This document shows, piece by piece, positions 50,518-61,185 of a stretch of 64,000 nt of DNA (positions are counted from its first letter, which is position 1; the number at the start of each line of letters is the position of its first letter). The position numbers and the translations under genes were made by a program. The notes under the pieces are model-generated. The model searched no databases and was not told the DNA's origin. It was given only the letters and a program-made list of their open reading frames with translations. Origin of the DNA: Umbelopsis ramanniana AG (Eukaryota; Mucoromycota; Umbelopsidomycetes; Umbelopsidales; Umbelopsidaceae); the NCBI RefSeq assembly GCF_025399195.1, contig NW_026252088.1, positions 711,360-775,359 of the forward strand. The letters are read 5' to 3'.

Positions 50518-51042
50518 TTGATTATGATGCAATAGAAAACTTATGCGTGCGCGCAACAGCGACAGCAACTTTTTTTATGCTTAAATTTTGACTCATTCGG
50601 CGCAGGACAAGGGACGGAGTCAAAACCTTCACCACAACCATTGTACAATAAACTAGAGTAACTTTGCATTCACGAGCCCGCAAATAGACGCAAATACATA
50701 ACATGTCGTTAGCAATACCATGCCTGTATTATGTACCATTTTGCAAGGCTGTTGAAAGCAAAGGACTACCACTTTGCACAAGTAAGATGTTGATGTATCC
50801 ACATCCGTACGCTTTATAAAGCCATGAAAAGCATTCAATCTTCTTTAATTTTATACTCTTCGCTATATATTACAGTGGATTATACATTATCTTATGAAGT
50901 GGGTGCTGTACAAAAAGTTTGTTCAGCAGTTTGTGCGGCCCATGCGATGGCATCAACACTACCCACATTTATGGTATGGTTAAAACCAACGGCTGAAGCC
51001 CATGGTGGGGAATTCATCTCCTTGCGAGACAAGACATAATGT
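50518..51042. other. 525-bp intergenic region
   Basis: TMEM14 promoter and 3' flank of the QxW-repeat protein gene. No supported gene; the short plus-strand frame at 50824-51039 has no signature. Confidence 0.5.
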
Positions 51043-52028
51043 TTAAAAGATACGTGTCAAAACCCAGCGCTGACGACCAGAGCCGTCATCCACGTCAAAC
51101 ATGTCAACTAGGTTTGAACTATTAGTACAGTCTGCTGTACTAAGGAATTGATTGCAGCCTGCTCTTCCTGTAACTGTCATCAAGTTAAAATGATTGGTGG
51201 TATTGCCTATAGGGTTTGCAAACCATTGTTGCCTTCCAGATTCTGAGTCAAAAGGTAATGTTAGAGGCTGGGTCATGAAGAAATTGGATTTCATAGTGAC
51301 TTACGATCATCTCCACCGAATAACGTGACAACGTTGCTTGGACATGGCGAACTGCTCAAAAACGTACTACATCCGGATCTTCCACCAACTACAATGTTAT
51401 AAATATTGGTCTTTCCTTCTACTAGGGTGAATAACCATTCCTGTCTGCCACTATCTAAAGTATGAAAATAGAAAATGAGCTCTCCTAAAAATGTCGAATG
51501 AAACAATTATCAAAAATTCTTACTGTCATCTCCAGAATACATGTCAACTGTCCCTCCCGCAGAGCAACCAGCAACACTTAAAAACTGGTTGCATCCATTT
51601 CTACCGTTACCTACGGTAATACGGTAGGTTGCGTTGTTGATGGGCAACCCAGCAGCTGTTACATTCGGTCTGTCTGGTGGCGGTTTGGTGGTGGTGTTGG
51701 AGGAGCCTGTAGTGGTGCTGGCGTCGTTATTATTGTGCGTGGTTAAGTATGCTGGGACAAAGGCGGCCACAAATATCACGATCAAAAGTATGACACCAGC
51801 TATTATTTTTGTTCGTCTCGATAATCTAACAAACCAGTTTTGCTTTGGAGTTTGGTTTGGAATTGTTGTATATTGGGTTGTGTTAACAGCCGCAACATTC
51901 TCAGCTTCATATTTGCCGTGCTTCATGTCCCTTGGCTCCTGTGGCAGGGTCGGCTTAAAGTCTGGTTCATCAGGCTTCATAGGGTGATAAAGAGGGTGTG
52001 GATCATTGGAGTCGTCTGGTTTCTGCAT
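51043..52028 (-). CDS. Type II membrane protein with three tandem QxW repeats (beta-trefoil-like)
   Basis: Three exons starting MQKPDDSNDPHPLYHPMKPD at 52028. A Pro/Asp/Glu-rich cytoplasmic tail of about 68 residues is followed by basic RLSRRTK and a single span (IIAGVILLIVIFVAAFVPAY), so the rest should be outside the cell or luminal. A Thr/Asn/Ser-rich stalk then leads to three repeats of about 50 residues. Each has G-R-x-G-C-x-x-F-L-S, a second Cys, a D-D, and S-G-R-Q-x-W (QEW, QQW, QRW). Three such units predict a beta-trefoil like ricin-B lectins, with a disulfide per lobe. Introns fall exactly between DD and SGRQ of repeats 1 and 2. Sugar binding is inference; I do not recognise a named family. 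Confidence 0.82.
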
Positions 52029-53798
52029 GTTTAGCTGGAATATGCGTCTATCGATAGATAGTACAGTGAAAGCGAGAAGACAATAATATTAGGTGGCAGA
52101 TGCAACAAATTTTGCATCTGTAAATCAGGGGCCATTTATATAGCAGGACTTTAGATATCTAGAACTGTGCGGAAAAAAATGGTCTTGCATATAAAAATAG
52201 TACTTTTTAGCCTCAAAAGAAATGATAATCCCAAACTTTACTACTGCTCACATCGCTGGAACACATTTTTGGTTTGAGTATAAAGAGCCTTTGCAGTGTT
52301 ACACATCGGCCGAGGCGCATATAGTCTATGGCTTTGATACGCTTAACATGCCAAACTCCAGCCATCCATCCCTGTGAGCTTCATCGTGCACTATATGTTT
52401 GTAGTCTATATCTCATACCCTCAAAGCATGGTCGTCCTTCGTAATCTTGGTCGACGACCATACACGACATGCAGCGTTAAATTGTTTTTCCGTTTAGAGC
52501 TTTAGCTGCCGACCATTGGCCTACTTATGGCGCAGTGCGGGATAGCATGGGCTTAGTATCCAATTATGGACTGGGTCACCTCGTTATGTGCATCGCAGTT
52601 GTTCGACCTGTCACAAGCGCCATATGGGCCCCCTTCCAATCATACAGTCTCCGGAATTACGGCTGTCCCCTAAATGCATGTTCTTCAATCAGTACATTTC
52701 ACTATATAAAAATATCTGACCACTAAATAGAAGAGAGCCAAGATACATGCCAAATGTACATGATTCAGGTTGTATTTTACAGTATTAACAGAGTATGACG
52801 AAGTACAATTGCTGTGCATTACTACTCTCCTTTGACTCCTTCCAGTATAGAGAGTGACTCTACCACAAATAAAACATGATATCATGGAACACAACAAACC
52901 AGTATATATTAAGAGCAACTGTCAGCAGATTGTATTTGTAGGCAAGTTGGGCATTTTTACTTTGCACTGGAAGCCATAGTCGGCTCAGCGGCAGTTGGGA
53001 TGCCTGGTTTGATAGAAGCACAGTTTTATGCCCGATTCTTTCCAGTGAGTGGCAGTGTTACATATCACAAATGGCCATGGTAAGCTTCAGATTCAAGTCC
53101 GGCAAGAATAGTTTTACTGGGCAAGGTCTGAAAGATTTTGTAAACAAGTGGCGCAATGCCCGGTATTACCATCTCTTTGTATGGAAAGGGTAAGGCGGCA
53201 TCAAACCTTGAGGGTTAAAGCCCAGACGCTTCAAGTTTCTTTATTCAAGATTGTGGGAGAGATTGCATTGTTTGCAGCCATATCATCATAAATGGTTCAA
53301 CACGTTGATGGTGGATGTGGCGACACCTAATCTGACCACCATATTAATTAGGTGGCTCACCTGTCAAAATGCTTTCTCGTTTCAGTGAGTGACTTTTAAG
53401 ATACATTATCCAGTACGATATAAAGACATTCTTAGCGACTGAAGCCATGCTAAAAGTAATATTGCTACATCCAAACAATGACTTCATGTAACGTACAATG
53501 GCTGAATTGCGCAAATAGTCAAATGGGTTGGTTTGGTAGCTTAGAAAATCTAACAGCTACAGCATTTTATCATCGTGTAATACTGGGGTTAATTTTCGAA
53601 TCAGGCGCTTTTACATCAAGTCTACACTGTTGTTGGATAAGCTGTATACAATCATTAAAGAAAAACAAGGTAATACTTCGCCAAAATGTTAAAACGAAAC
53701 AAGAAATATAGAATGGAAAACGTAACAATGGGATAAAGTTGGGCATTTAAGGATATGATATTTTATTCATGGGATACTTGTGTACAAAAGGAAGGCGT
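52029..53798. other. 1.77-kb gene-poor stretch
   Basis: AT-rich, with no reading frame showing a family signature. A 77-codon plus-strand frame (53478-53711) has no homology cue, Kozak context or splice partner. No terminal repeats were found. Confidence 0.5.
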
Positions 53799-54467
53799 CT
53801 AAGCGCAGCCGGTAGGGGTTTTGCCAGTACCACCCAAGTTGACATGGCCAAGACCCATGAAAACGTTATCGAGGGAATTTTCGTGCATTGAAACGCCTTT
53901 CAAAGTCTTGCCATTGGTTTGGAGATTAGTAGCAGCAAAGCTGATACCCTTGGATTCGTCAGCATCAGCATCTCCGCCATAAGCCCAAATAGCACTGTTA
54001 CGCTTGTCATGGAACCAGGCAAACTTGTTTCCAACCTTGATTTCCTTGTCGAACGATGGACAAGAAGCAATTTTCAATGGATTACCCTTGGTGAGAGAAA
54101 GACATTTATTATCCTTGACCTTGATGTAACCTACAAATAAAAATTAGTACGACATTACTGGAATCCATGCTCACTCCTTGCTCAGCTTACCCATGCTAAT
54201 TTCATTGTCGTGTTCACCATTGAAATCCCATTGGTTGTTGACTGTGGTAAAAGTGGCAGACAGAGCACCGTCCTTTCCAGGCAAAGTTTTGTTACCCTTG
54301 CAGCCAGCACCATCAGTCACCAACTGATTGTTTGAGCCTTTCTTGACGAAAGTGGTTTTGGGGTGGGGGATACTGTTCACATATACGTAAATGGTACCAG
54401 AGATAGAGCTAGCAGATGCAGTGGCAACAGAGAGGGCCAAAAGAGCTGAAAGAATTGACAATTTCAT
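53799..54467 (-). CDS. Small secreted protein of unknown function
   Basis: Two exons starting MKLSILSALLALSVATASAS, a clean signal peptide with a probable cut after the ASA/SS region; the intron begins within ISMG/GYIKV near 54190. The mature part is about 180 residues. It has Cys residues in GAGCKGN, DNKCLSLTKGNP and ASCPSFDK, plus a C-terminal Cys (TGKTPTGCA). Asn, Gly and Asp are abundant, and WDFNGEHDNEISM and NKFAWFHDKRNSAIWAYGGD stand out. No family recognised. The upstream in-frame ATG near 54497 would bury the signal peptide, so I prefer 54467. Abundant GCC/AAG/GTC codons suggest good expression. Confidence 0.78.
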
Positions 54468-55608
54468 ATTTGATGATTGAGAGGGATGCGATGCCATGAA
54501 AGCGCAGAAGATGCTGCCCTTAATATATGTTTTTTTTTCATGCAAGCTGTGCAGGTACAAATGCGACAAGGAGAAAGTTGGATATTCTGAAAATAGCAAC
54601 ATGGTAGATGCAAAAGACGGTAAAAATATAAAAAAAGAAACAGGGTTCCGTGATTGTACGACGAGGACGTTGAGGCGAATGGTGATATACCAGGTTACAG
54701 ACTTAATTTTACACCAGTGGCAATGGCGCGCAACTTTGCTTTAGCTTTTCTTTTTCGTCGGGCAAAGGGGCCGTCTTTTGTCATAGCTCCCTAAAAACTT
54801 GATGTGTACTATAGAGTAAAGAAAGATACATGATTTAATTCAAAAGATATTGCTACAAGGCTAGAAATAAATAAAAAGCAGGACGATCTTTTCTAATCAT
54901 TACCTCTATTAACTTAAGTCATCATGGTGAACCCATTGCTGTCTCTACGTATTGAGAATTATGATGATTTATCACTGATAATCTCCTATCGACAAGATAA
55001 ATGCACATGATGCGGTAGGAGATTGTTTTGGGCAGCATGATTGAAAAAATGCGTCAATACCTACTCAGTACACAGATTTATGGCTTAGAGCACGCGATTT
55101 CGTAATTTTAAAAAGTGGTGATGAAGACCATACTGTCATGATAAATATGAAAGGTTTCAAGTCAATGACTGAAAGTACAAGGCCAACCAATGGATCCTTT
55201 AAAACGAAGAAGGGGATCAGGGTAATACGATCTGCATCACAATACTTGTATACAACCATCTAAAAAGCTATTTCGAAGTCGTCTGCTTCTTAGCGTGTGT
55301 TGTGAAAGTTGCATTGACAATGCCACAAGTAAAAATAAAACAAAGTTCATGAAATGGCTTTAATTTTGGATCAACTGATATCATTTTCTGAACCGAATAT
55401 CCCCAGCATGTTTGCTGCTTTAAATAGGCAAAAATGACTTCAATAAAAACTAGTCGATTTTCGAGATGTATGGCACAGTAACCGAATCCTACGCCACGCT
55501 AGAAGACGATTAAACATCCTAAGGAATACATATTTTATTTATGCTACTCTCAGAAAAATATTCAGGTAAATACGCTATAACTATTGATTACGTTAAAAGG
55601 TTTCGATA
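54468..55608. other. 1.14-kb intergenic region
   Basis: Promoter of the small secreted protein and 3' flank of the 55609 transporter. Nothing recognised. Confidence 0.5.
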
Positions 55609-57075
55609 TTAATTGGTGGACTTCTCATCCACTCCTCCAACAGCTTTCTCTTCAGATCCTTCGGTATACTTGGTATTGTCATCAATAAGATGTACGGATT
55701 GATCGCCAAAAAGCTCGCCAATTTGTTCCAACGTCTTTCCTTTGGTTTCAGGAAACAGGAATAGGAAACAGGTGCCAGCGATTAGATTGAAAACCATAAA
55801 GGCATAGAAGTAACGATAGCCAACTGCTTCTAGAGCAATGGGAGACACTTGAGCGAATACGACGTTGAATACCCAATTTGTAACAGTGGAAAGGGAGTTG
55901 CCTCTTTGACGAATTTCAGTGGGGAAGATTTCAGCTGGGTATACCCATGAATTGATACCAAGTGGAGTGAAGAAGAAGGATATAAGGAAGTTCATGGCAA
56001 CACTTGCACGAAGCGCATTGTGATTAGTAGTGGTGCTAGGATCAATTGTTTGACTGAGTACAGCATTGATTAAGAGACAAGCCGCCATACCATAGCAACT
56101 GACTACCAGGGGCTTAATACGGCCAATGCCTTCCAAGAGCCATAGGCCAACAGTACACCAAACTACAGAGAGAGCACCAGAAATACCAATAATCATGAGT
56201 GATGTTTGAGTGTCAATTTGTAAGGCAGAATAGATTTTTGGGCCATAATAATTGATCACGTTGATGCCTGATGTTTGTGTAGCCAGTTGAATGCCACAAG
56301 CAAGGGCCAGACGCCTGCGCCAGGATTTCTTTGCAAACAAACCGGACCACGATTTCACAGCTAGCTTGCGGTCCAGCTCAATCGCTTCACAGATTTCCCT
56401 ATATTCCAGATCGAGGAATTCTTGATTGCTACCGTTGTAATGCAACTTGTGGAGTACTTCTTTTGCTTCTTCATTTCGGTCCTTCTCACAAAGCCATCTT
56501 GGAGATTCCAGCTGAAATAGAATACCAACAGCTAAGATGACAGCAGGAATGCACTGAAATGCAAGTGGGAAACGCCATTGGAAATCCGAATCAGCGAAGC
56601 TGCTTCCATAACCGATCCATTGGGCAGCGAAGTAGCCCCAGCTAAGCATCCATTGTTGTAAACCAGTCATAGCACCACGCCAGGCGGGAGGAGCAACCTC
56701 AGAGCAATAAACCGGGTTAGCAGTAGAGAGAATACCAATGGCAATACCAGCAATGAGACGACCAGCAATCAGCATACCAATGCTGGTGCAACCAGCTTGC
56801 AAGGCACATCCAAAAGTGACAATGACAGCACCAACGAAGATCGATTTGGTACGTCCGAGACGATCGCCCATGTAGTAGAGAAGAAGACTTCCAATGACAG
56901 CACCACCAGTATATGAAGAAACGATGCCTCCTTGCTCAGCAGAGGAAGGTGAGCTGAAGCGTTCAACAAAATGTCCCTGTGCGATGACATTTGTGATAAC
57001 ACCACTGTCATAACCAAACAGGAAGGAGCCAACGCATGCGAAGACCGCAGTAAACAGGGAACGACGAAGACCCAT
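55609..57075 (-). CDS. MFS sugar transporter next to the rhamnosidase
   Basis: Intronless, 488 residues, start MGLRRSLFTAVFACVGSFLF at 57075. Twelve spans with sugar-porter motifs: FGYDSGVITNVIAQGHFVER, GDRLGRTKSIFVGA, GRLIAGIAIGILSTANPVYC, CGIQLATQTSGINVINYYGP, NSWVYPAEIFPTEIRQRGNS and FLFPETKGKTLEQIGELFG. Both ends are short and cytosolic. It diverges from the GH78-like gene across a 337-bp shared promoter, which makes uptake of the sugar released or metabolised by that enzyme (perhaps L-rhamnose or a rhamnoside) the best guess. The substrate is not readable from sequence. The absence of introns contrasts with the MFS gene at 44819. Confidence 0.92.
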   Translation of the reverse strand: MGLRRSLFTAVFACVGSFLFGYDSGVITNVIAQGHFVERFSSPSSAEQGGIVSSYTGGAVIGSLLLYYMGDRLGRTKSIFVGAVIVTFGCALQAGCTSIGMLIAGRLIAGIAIGILSTANPVYCSEVAPPAWRGAMTGLQQWMLSWGYFAAQWIGYGSSFADSDFQWRFPLAFQCIPAVILAVGILFQLESPRWLCEKDRNEEAKEVLHKLHYNGSNQEFLDLEYREICEAIELDRKLAVKSWSGLFAKKSWRRRLALACGIQLATQTSGINVINYYGPKIYSALQIDTQTSLMIIGISGALSVVWCTVGLWLLEGIGRIKPLVVSCYGMAACLLINAVLSQTIDPSTTTNHNALRASVAMNFLISFFFTPLGINSWVYPAEIFPTEIRQRGNSLSTVTNWVFNVVFAQVSPIALEAVGYRYFYAFMVFNLIAGTCFLFLFPETKGKTLEQIGELFGDQSVHLIDDNTKYTEGSEEKAVGGVDEKSTN

Positions 57076-57412
57076 TGGATTGGTTTGCGTTGATACTTTG
57101 TTTTTGTGTATGAATAGTGTGCTCCAAGGTAACTACTTTTATAACTTTTATGAGATAGAAAGGGAGGCGCTCATTCCCCACATTTTTTCAACAATTGCGG
57201 GGAAGTCACATTCACGAAGTTGTCTAAATCCCGATTTTGAGCGCCAAATGGCGGTCAGTTAGCCGCAGGTAGCCGCTATTTTCCCATCATTATCCACCCC
57301 ACAAAGTTTTTGTTAATTAATCAATACCCCGCCAACGCTTTATTTATTCAGTAAGCTCGTCCTCCGTTCTCCACAATTCACAAGCGCTTTCTATCTTTTC
57401 CCCACAAGTGCA
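57076..57412. promoter_or_regulatory. Bidirectional promoter of transporter and rhamnosidase
   Basis: Contains CGG-N8-CCG at 57252-57265, inside the near palindrome gcggtcagttagccgc. A second tagccgc lies ten bases after the first (57260 and 57270). GCGGGG at 57197-57202 and its complement at 57327-57332 fit the Mig1/CreA consensus. The Zn2Cys6 gene downstream could bind the CGG-N8-CCG. All assignments are by motif only. Confidence 0.55.
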
Positions 57413-58927
57413 ATGGCTCCAGCCGAAACCGTCCAAATTCCCTTCCTTACGGCTGCTGAAGCTCTGACTCCAAAGTTAAGTTACACGGAAGAAAGACCGA
57501 AAGATGTGGTTACCTTCGTTCCGGATGACAAGGCATTTTTGAGACACACAAAAGTGGTACAATACAACGCAAGTAGGCTCGAAGATAAGTGGTTCTCCTC
57601 AGGAGATGAGTTTATCGTGGACTTTGGAGGTCATCGTACTGGTTATCTCTCGTTCTATCTCGACGCACAAGGTGAAAATGTGGATTGCCCGGCGAGATTA
57701 AGGCTAACTTTCGGAGAAGTCCCTGGCGATGTTGTTGAAGATTTTTACCCGTCAAAATCGTGGATTAGCACTTCTTGGTTCCCTCATGAAGAAGCCAAGA
57801 TAGATGAGCTGCCTGGACAAGTGAATATACCGCGACGGCATGCATTCCGATATGTGCGAGTGCAGGTGCTTGAAGTATCTAGCAAGTTCAAGATATGTTT
57901 TCGCAAAATTAAATGCTATGCAGTGACCAGTGCATGCAAAAAAGTTGCGCCGGTCGAAGGATGTGACTTCAACCTCATTGATACCGTTGGTCTGAGAACT
58001 TTGCGGGACTGTATGCAGACGGTATTTGAGGATGGTCCGCGTAGAGATAGACGCTTATGGCTAGGGGATCTTCGCCTTCAAGCTTTGGTGAACTATGTCA
58101 CATTTCAAAATAACGACCTGGTGAAGCGCTGCCTGTATCTCTTTGCAGGACTTCGCATGGATCAAAAGGTCATGGCCAGTCTGTACGAACGACCAGAGCC
58201 ACGAGTTTCGGGTGACTATATTCTGGATTACGAGCTCCTGTTTGTGGTCACATTACTGGAATACGTTGAAGCAACAAATGACATTTCTACAGGGAGAGAA
58301 CTCTTTGGTATATGTCAAAATATCTTGGAAAGAAATCATCAAGAATACATCAAGGACGGAATCTTTCAGATGAAGCCAGGTGTCTGGTATTTCATTGACT
58401 GGCATGACGATTTGGATAGATTTGCCAGCATGCAAGCTGTATTTGTGATAGCATTCAAGGCAGCGCAAAGTCTGGCCAACAAGTTAGATATTGGCGTCGA
58501 TTACACTGAGGATATTCGACTGCTCTCAGAAGGTTCCTTAGCACTTTACGATGAAGACAAGGGAATATTTTTATCAAATGGGCAAATATCTTGGGCATCT
58601 CAAGCTTGGATGGGATTGGCTCATGTTTTACCTCAAGAACAACATGTTCGAGCCATTCAAATCGCTATGCAAAATCCTAATGCTATCAGAGCAAATACTC
58701 CGTATTGTTATCATTATGTTCTGGAAGCACTGTTTAAAAACGGAGCAAGAGACGCATGTCTTGCGCTCGCCAAGGACTATTTTGGTGGAATGGTAGACAG
58801 AGGCGCAGATACCTATTGGGAAGCATATAGGGAAGATGATTCTACGTTTAGTCCTTACGACGATCATCATAACAATAGTTTTTGCCATGCTTGGAGCTGT
58901 ACTGTGAGCTGGTTTTTGCGCTTATGA
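57413..58927 (+). CDS. GH78-like alpha-L-rhamnosidase, intracellular
   Basis: Intronless, 504 residues, start MAPAETVQIPFLTAAEALTP at 57413, no signal peptide. An N-terminal beta-sandwich (FIVDFGGHRTGYLSFYLDAQ, LRLTFGEVPGDVVEDFY, RHAFRYVRVQVLEVS) precedes an (alpha/alpha)6 domain. That domain starts CMQTVFEDGPRRDRRLWLGD, the GH78-type signature, and continues WYFIDWHDDLDRF, ISWASQAWMGLAHVLP, FGGMVDRGADTYWEAYREDD and NSFCHAWSCTVSWFLRL. The acidic residues of DGPRRDRRLWLGD and the TYWEAY Glu are the likely catalytic ones. It is shorter than secreted fungal GH78 enzymes. Rhamnoside as substrate is inferred from family and from the flanking transporter and regulator. Confidence 0.88.
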   Translation: MAPAETVQIPFLTAAEALTPKLSYTEERPKDVVTFVPDDKAFLRHTKVVQYNASRLEDKWFSSGDEFIVDFGGHRTGYLSFYLDAQGENVDCPARLRLTFGEVPGDVVEDFYPSKSWISTSWFPHEEAKIDELPGQVNIPRRHAFRYVRVQVLEVSSKFKICFRKIKCYAVTSACKKVAPVEGCDFNLIDTVGLRTLRDCMQTVFEDGPRRDRRLWLGDLRLQALVNYVTFQNNDLVKRCLYLFAGLRMDQKVMASLYERPEPRVSGDYILDYELLFVVTLLEYVEATNDISTGRELFGICQNILERNHQEYIKDGIFQMKPGVWYFIDWHDDLDRFASMQAVFVIAFKAAQSLANKLDIGVDYTEDIRLLSEGSLALYDEDKGIFLSNGQISWASQAWMGLAHVLPQEQHVRAIQIAMQNPNAIRANTPYCYHYVLEALFKNGARDACLALAKDYFGGMVDRGADTYWEAYREDDSTFSPYDDHHNNSFCHAWSCTVSWFLRL

Positions 58928-59063
58928 ACATTAGAACAAAGTTATCATAATACTTTATTATTACTTTACACATGTACCAGTACTGTTGCTATACAAATGA
59001 ATAATACAATAAATGAAACCGAAAAATAATAATGACTTTAATATATTTCACAAGACCAGCTTT

Positions 59064-60761
59064 TTAAGTATGAACATTCATGCCTGCTTCTGTTGCATCT
59101 GAATCAAAAATAAACAAATCTTGTGGATATCCAGTAGATGGGTCCGCTGATAACAACCATGAGAGAGCCTGTTCAACGATTCTGTGATTGCTGTTGTCAT
59201 CATTGTTTTGTTGACTGAGATTAGTAGCCGGGGTGATTTGGTCACGTCGGATTTCCGGGTAGCTTGGCAGCGCTTCCATAGGCTCATCTCTCCGATCTTC
59301 ATCCATATACGTTGTATGGTGCAATAGAAATTTCACCAACCACCGATCCATTCGCCAGGTGTTTTGATATGATGTTAAGCAAGCAGCTTCAAACACTCTT
59401 AATCTTGCAGCTGATACATCCACAGCGGGCCACAGTCGTCTTAAGGTCATGATGTGCTCAAAGTTGGTATCAAGGTCATCCTTTGCTTGCTTTGCTGCTT
59501 TCCCCTCTCCATACAACAGTGTATGTAAGTGTACGGAAGAGCTGATGACTAAGATATGAGCGACAACAGAGTATAAAAGCCTGCAGTTGGGTATCTTATT
59601 CGACCAGCGGATGATTTCTGAGATTTTGGATGCGTGATACTCCAGCTGATCAGCGTATTCCCTACTTTGTGAGTCTGCGTACGACAAGAATTGATACAAT
59701 AGGACGACATAATTGTAGTGAAAGGATAGGTGTGTGCCGAGAAAGATTGCTCCATAAGACAGACTACTCTGTAGATAGACATTTTGCGTATTGAAAGCAA
59801 AGTTTGGGGGCAAGCTATCTTGCCAATTCTGCAAGTCCATAGCGATCTCATCGATCCTGCTCAGTGATGCTTCTGGACTCGTTGGATTGTATAAGACTGC
59901 GAGCTGGTGGGTATGAATTGACGACGCTATATCATGTAAATCACGGTTAGGAGCCCATATTCCTAAGGTGTATTCCTTCCTTGGTGTATCGCTTGTTAGT
60001 TGAAGGAAGTCTACGTCAGGCATGGGCTTTCTAGCTGGCTGGCGATCAGTTGTATATTCAAAACCAGTAATTCTCGGAATGCGGTTACCGAGAGCACTCC
60101 ATCTATCGGCAGCAAACAGTATACTCCACGCACGTCGCAATGTTTCATCTTGAACGGCATCCCCTGTGTCGGGTTCTTCTTGAAGATGCAACAAGTGCCC
60201 AATTCGAATCGCTACCCCAACGTAAACAGCTTCTTGTTCCACCAAGTTGTAACCAGAGCAATAATGTGAGATCAGCATACATCCGTGGATGGTATCGACG
60301 CTTATTTCGTCAATATCAATTTTCAGAAGCCTTGCACCAATAGCATAATAGTTTGCTCCTCGGTCTCTTGGGTCGATATTTTGCAAAGTTGGATCTGAAG
60401 AGAACCTTGCAGCCAGTGCAGCTATTGCGTAAAGAAGATAGCTCTTTATCTTTCCTTGATGAAAAAGCATCATAAACGTTGGTTTATGAAATATAGTTAG
60501 AACTGGGTCGTGTATAAATCGAAAGAAAAGCTTGACAAAATGTTCCAACAATGGATCGTTGTAAATGTCCTTGCCACCGTCCAATTGCTGAAGCTCGACA
60601 ATCCTAGGGTTCGTCTTCCCAACCTCTTCAACGTAAGCAGAGCATGTCTGACCAATCTGCAAACATAACTTGCAAGGTTTTCGTCGTTCCCTTATGCATT
60701 TTCGCTTTCGAGATTTACAATGGCGGCAAGCTGTATTTCGAGGTCTTCGTTCCACTTCCAT
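59064..60761 (-). CDS. Zn2Cys6 transcription factor with fungal-specific TF domain
   Basis: Intronless, 565 residues, start MEVERRPRNTACRHCKSRKR at 60761. The binuclear zinc cluster reads C-x2-C-x6-C-x7-C-x2-C-x6-C (ACRHCKSRKRKC... PCKLCLQIGQTC) at residues 12-41. The fungal-TF middle-homology domain follows (HFVKLFFRFIHDPVLTIFHK, YLLYAIAALAARFSSD, RRAWSILFAADRWSALGNR). The C-terminus is Asn/Asp-rich (NLSQQNNDDNSNH). Such factors bind CGG half-sites as dimers. It ends 136 bp from the tail of the GH78-like gene, and a CGG-N8-CCG lies in the transporter/hydrolase promoter, so a pathway-specific activator is the likely role. No coiled-coil is obvious after the zinc cluster. Confidence 0.92.
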   Translation of the reverse strand: MEVERRPRNTACRHCKSRKRKCIRERRKPCKLCLQIGQTCSAYVEEVGKTNPRIVELQQLDGGKDIYNDPLLEHFVKLFFRFIHDPVLTIFHKPTFMMLFHQGKIKSYLLYAIAALAARFSSDPTLQNIDPRDRGANYYAIGARLLKIDIDEISVDTIHGCMLISHYCSGYNLVEQEAVYVGVAIRIGHLLHLQEEPDTGDAVQDETLRRAWSILFAADRWSALGNRIPRITGFEYTTDRQPARKPMPDVDFLQLTSDTPRKEYTLGIWAPNRDLHDIASSIHTHQLAVLYNPTSPEASLSRIDEIAMDLQNWQDSLPPNFAFNTQNVYLQSSLSYGAIFLGTHLSFHYNYVVLLYQFLSYADSQSREYADQLEYHASKISEIIRWSNKIPNCRLLYSVVAHILVISSSVHLHTLLYGEGKAAKQAKDDLDTNFEHIMTLRRLWPAVDVSAARLRVFEAACLTSYQNTWRMDRWLVKFLLHHTTYMDEDRRDEPMEALPSYPEIRRDQITPATNLSQQNNDDNSNHRIVEQALSWLLSADPSTGYPQDLFIFDSDATEAGMNVHT

Positions 60762-61185
60762 GGCTGAAAGAGGAGTCCATAAAAAAAAAATGTGGGGAGA
60801 AAATTGCCTTCAATCGAACCCCGGAGATGAAATTCAAGTCTGCCAATTCCTCAGGTCTCAGATTCAAAACAGGCTTGAAATCAACAACGTTTCAATCGTT
60901 CAGGTTCAAATCTTGCAAACGGAATGCACACATTTTATCACTCGAATATGGCGATCAACATAAAATTTATACACCCCACGATTGATGCACCTGTCTTTTC
61001 AATTATCAGTTTTATTTGATTCAAGATCTCTGAAAAGTGTTCACTCATATTGGAAATTTTCACGTTTTGCAGCGAACGAAACAAATGATGATTCAAATAG
61101 CTATAAAACATGAGCTATGTAGTGCGAAATGGCGAGAAATATGTTGCTGTAGACGAAGTATCAAAGGCTAAAGTGTGGTTGTTGT
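60762..61185. other. Intergenic, regulator promoter
   Basis: Upstream of the Zn2Cys6 gene and downstream of the spliced orphan. A plus-strand open frame at 60644-60985 overlaps the regulator in the other strand and starts without support. An A-run is present at 60781-60790. Confidence 0.5.

Noticed and set aside
52535-53711. Short open frames in the 52-53.7 kb gap
   Set aside because: No family motifs, splice structure or composition typical of coding sequence in this window.
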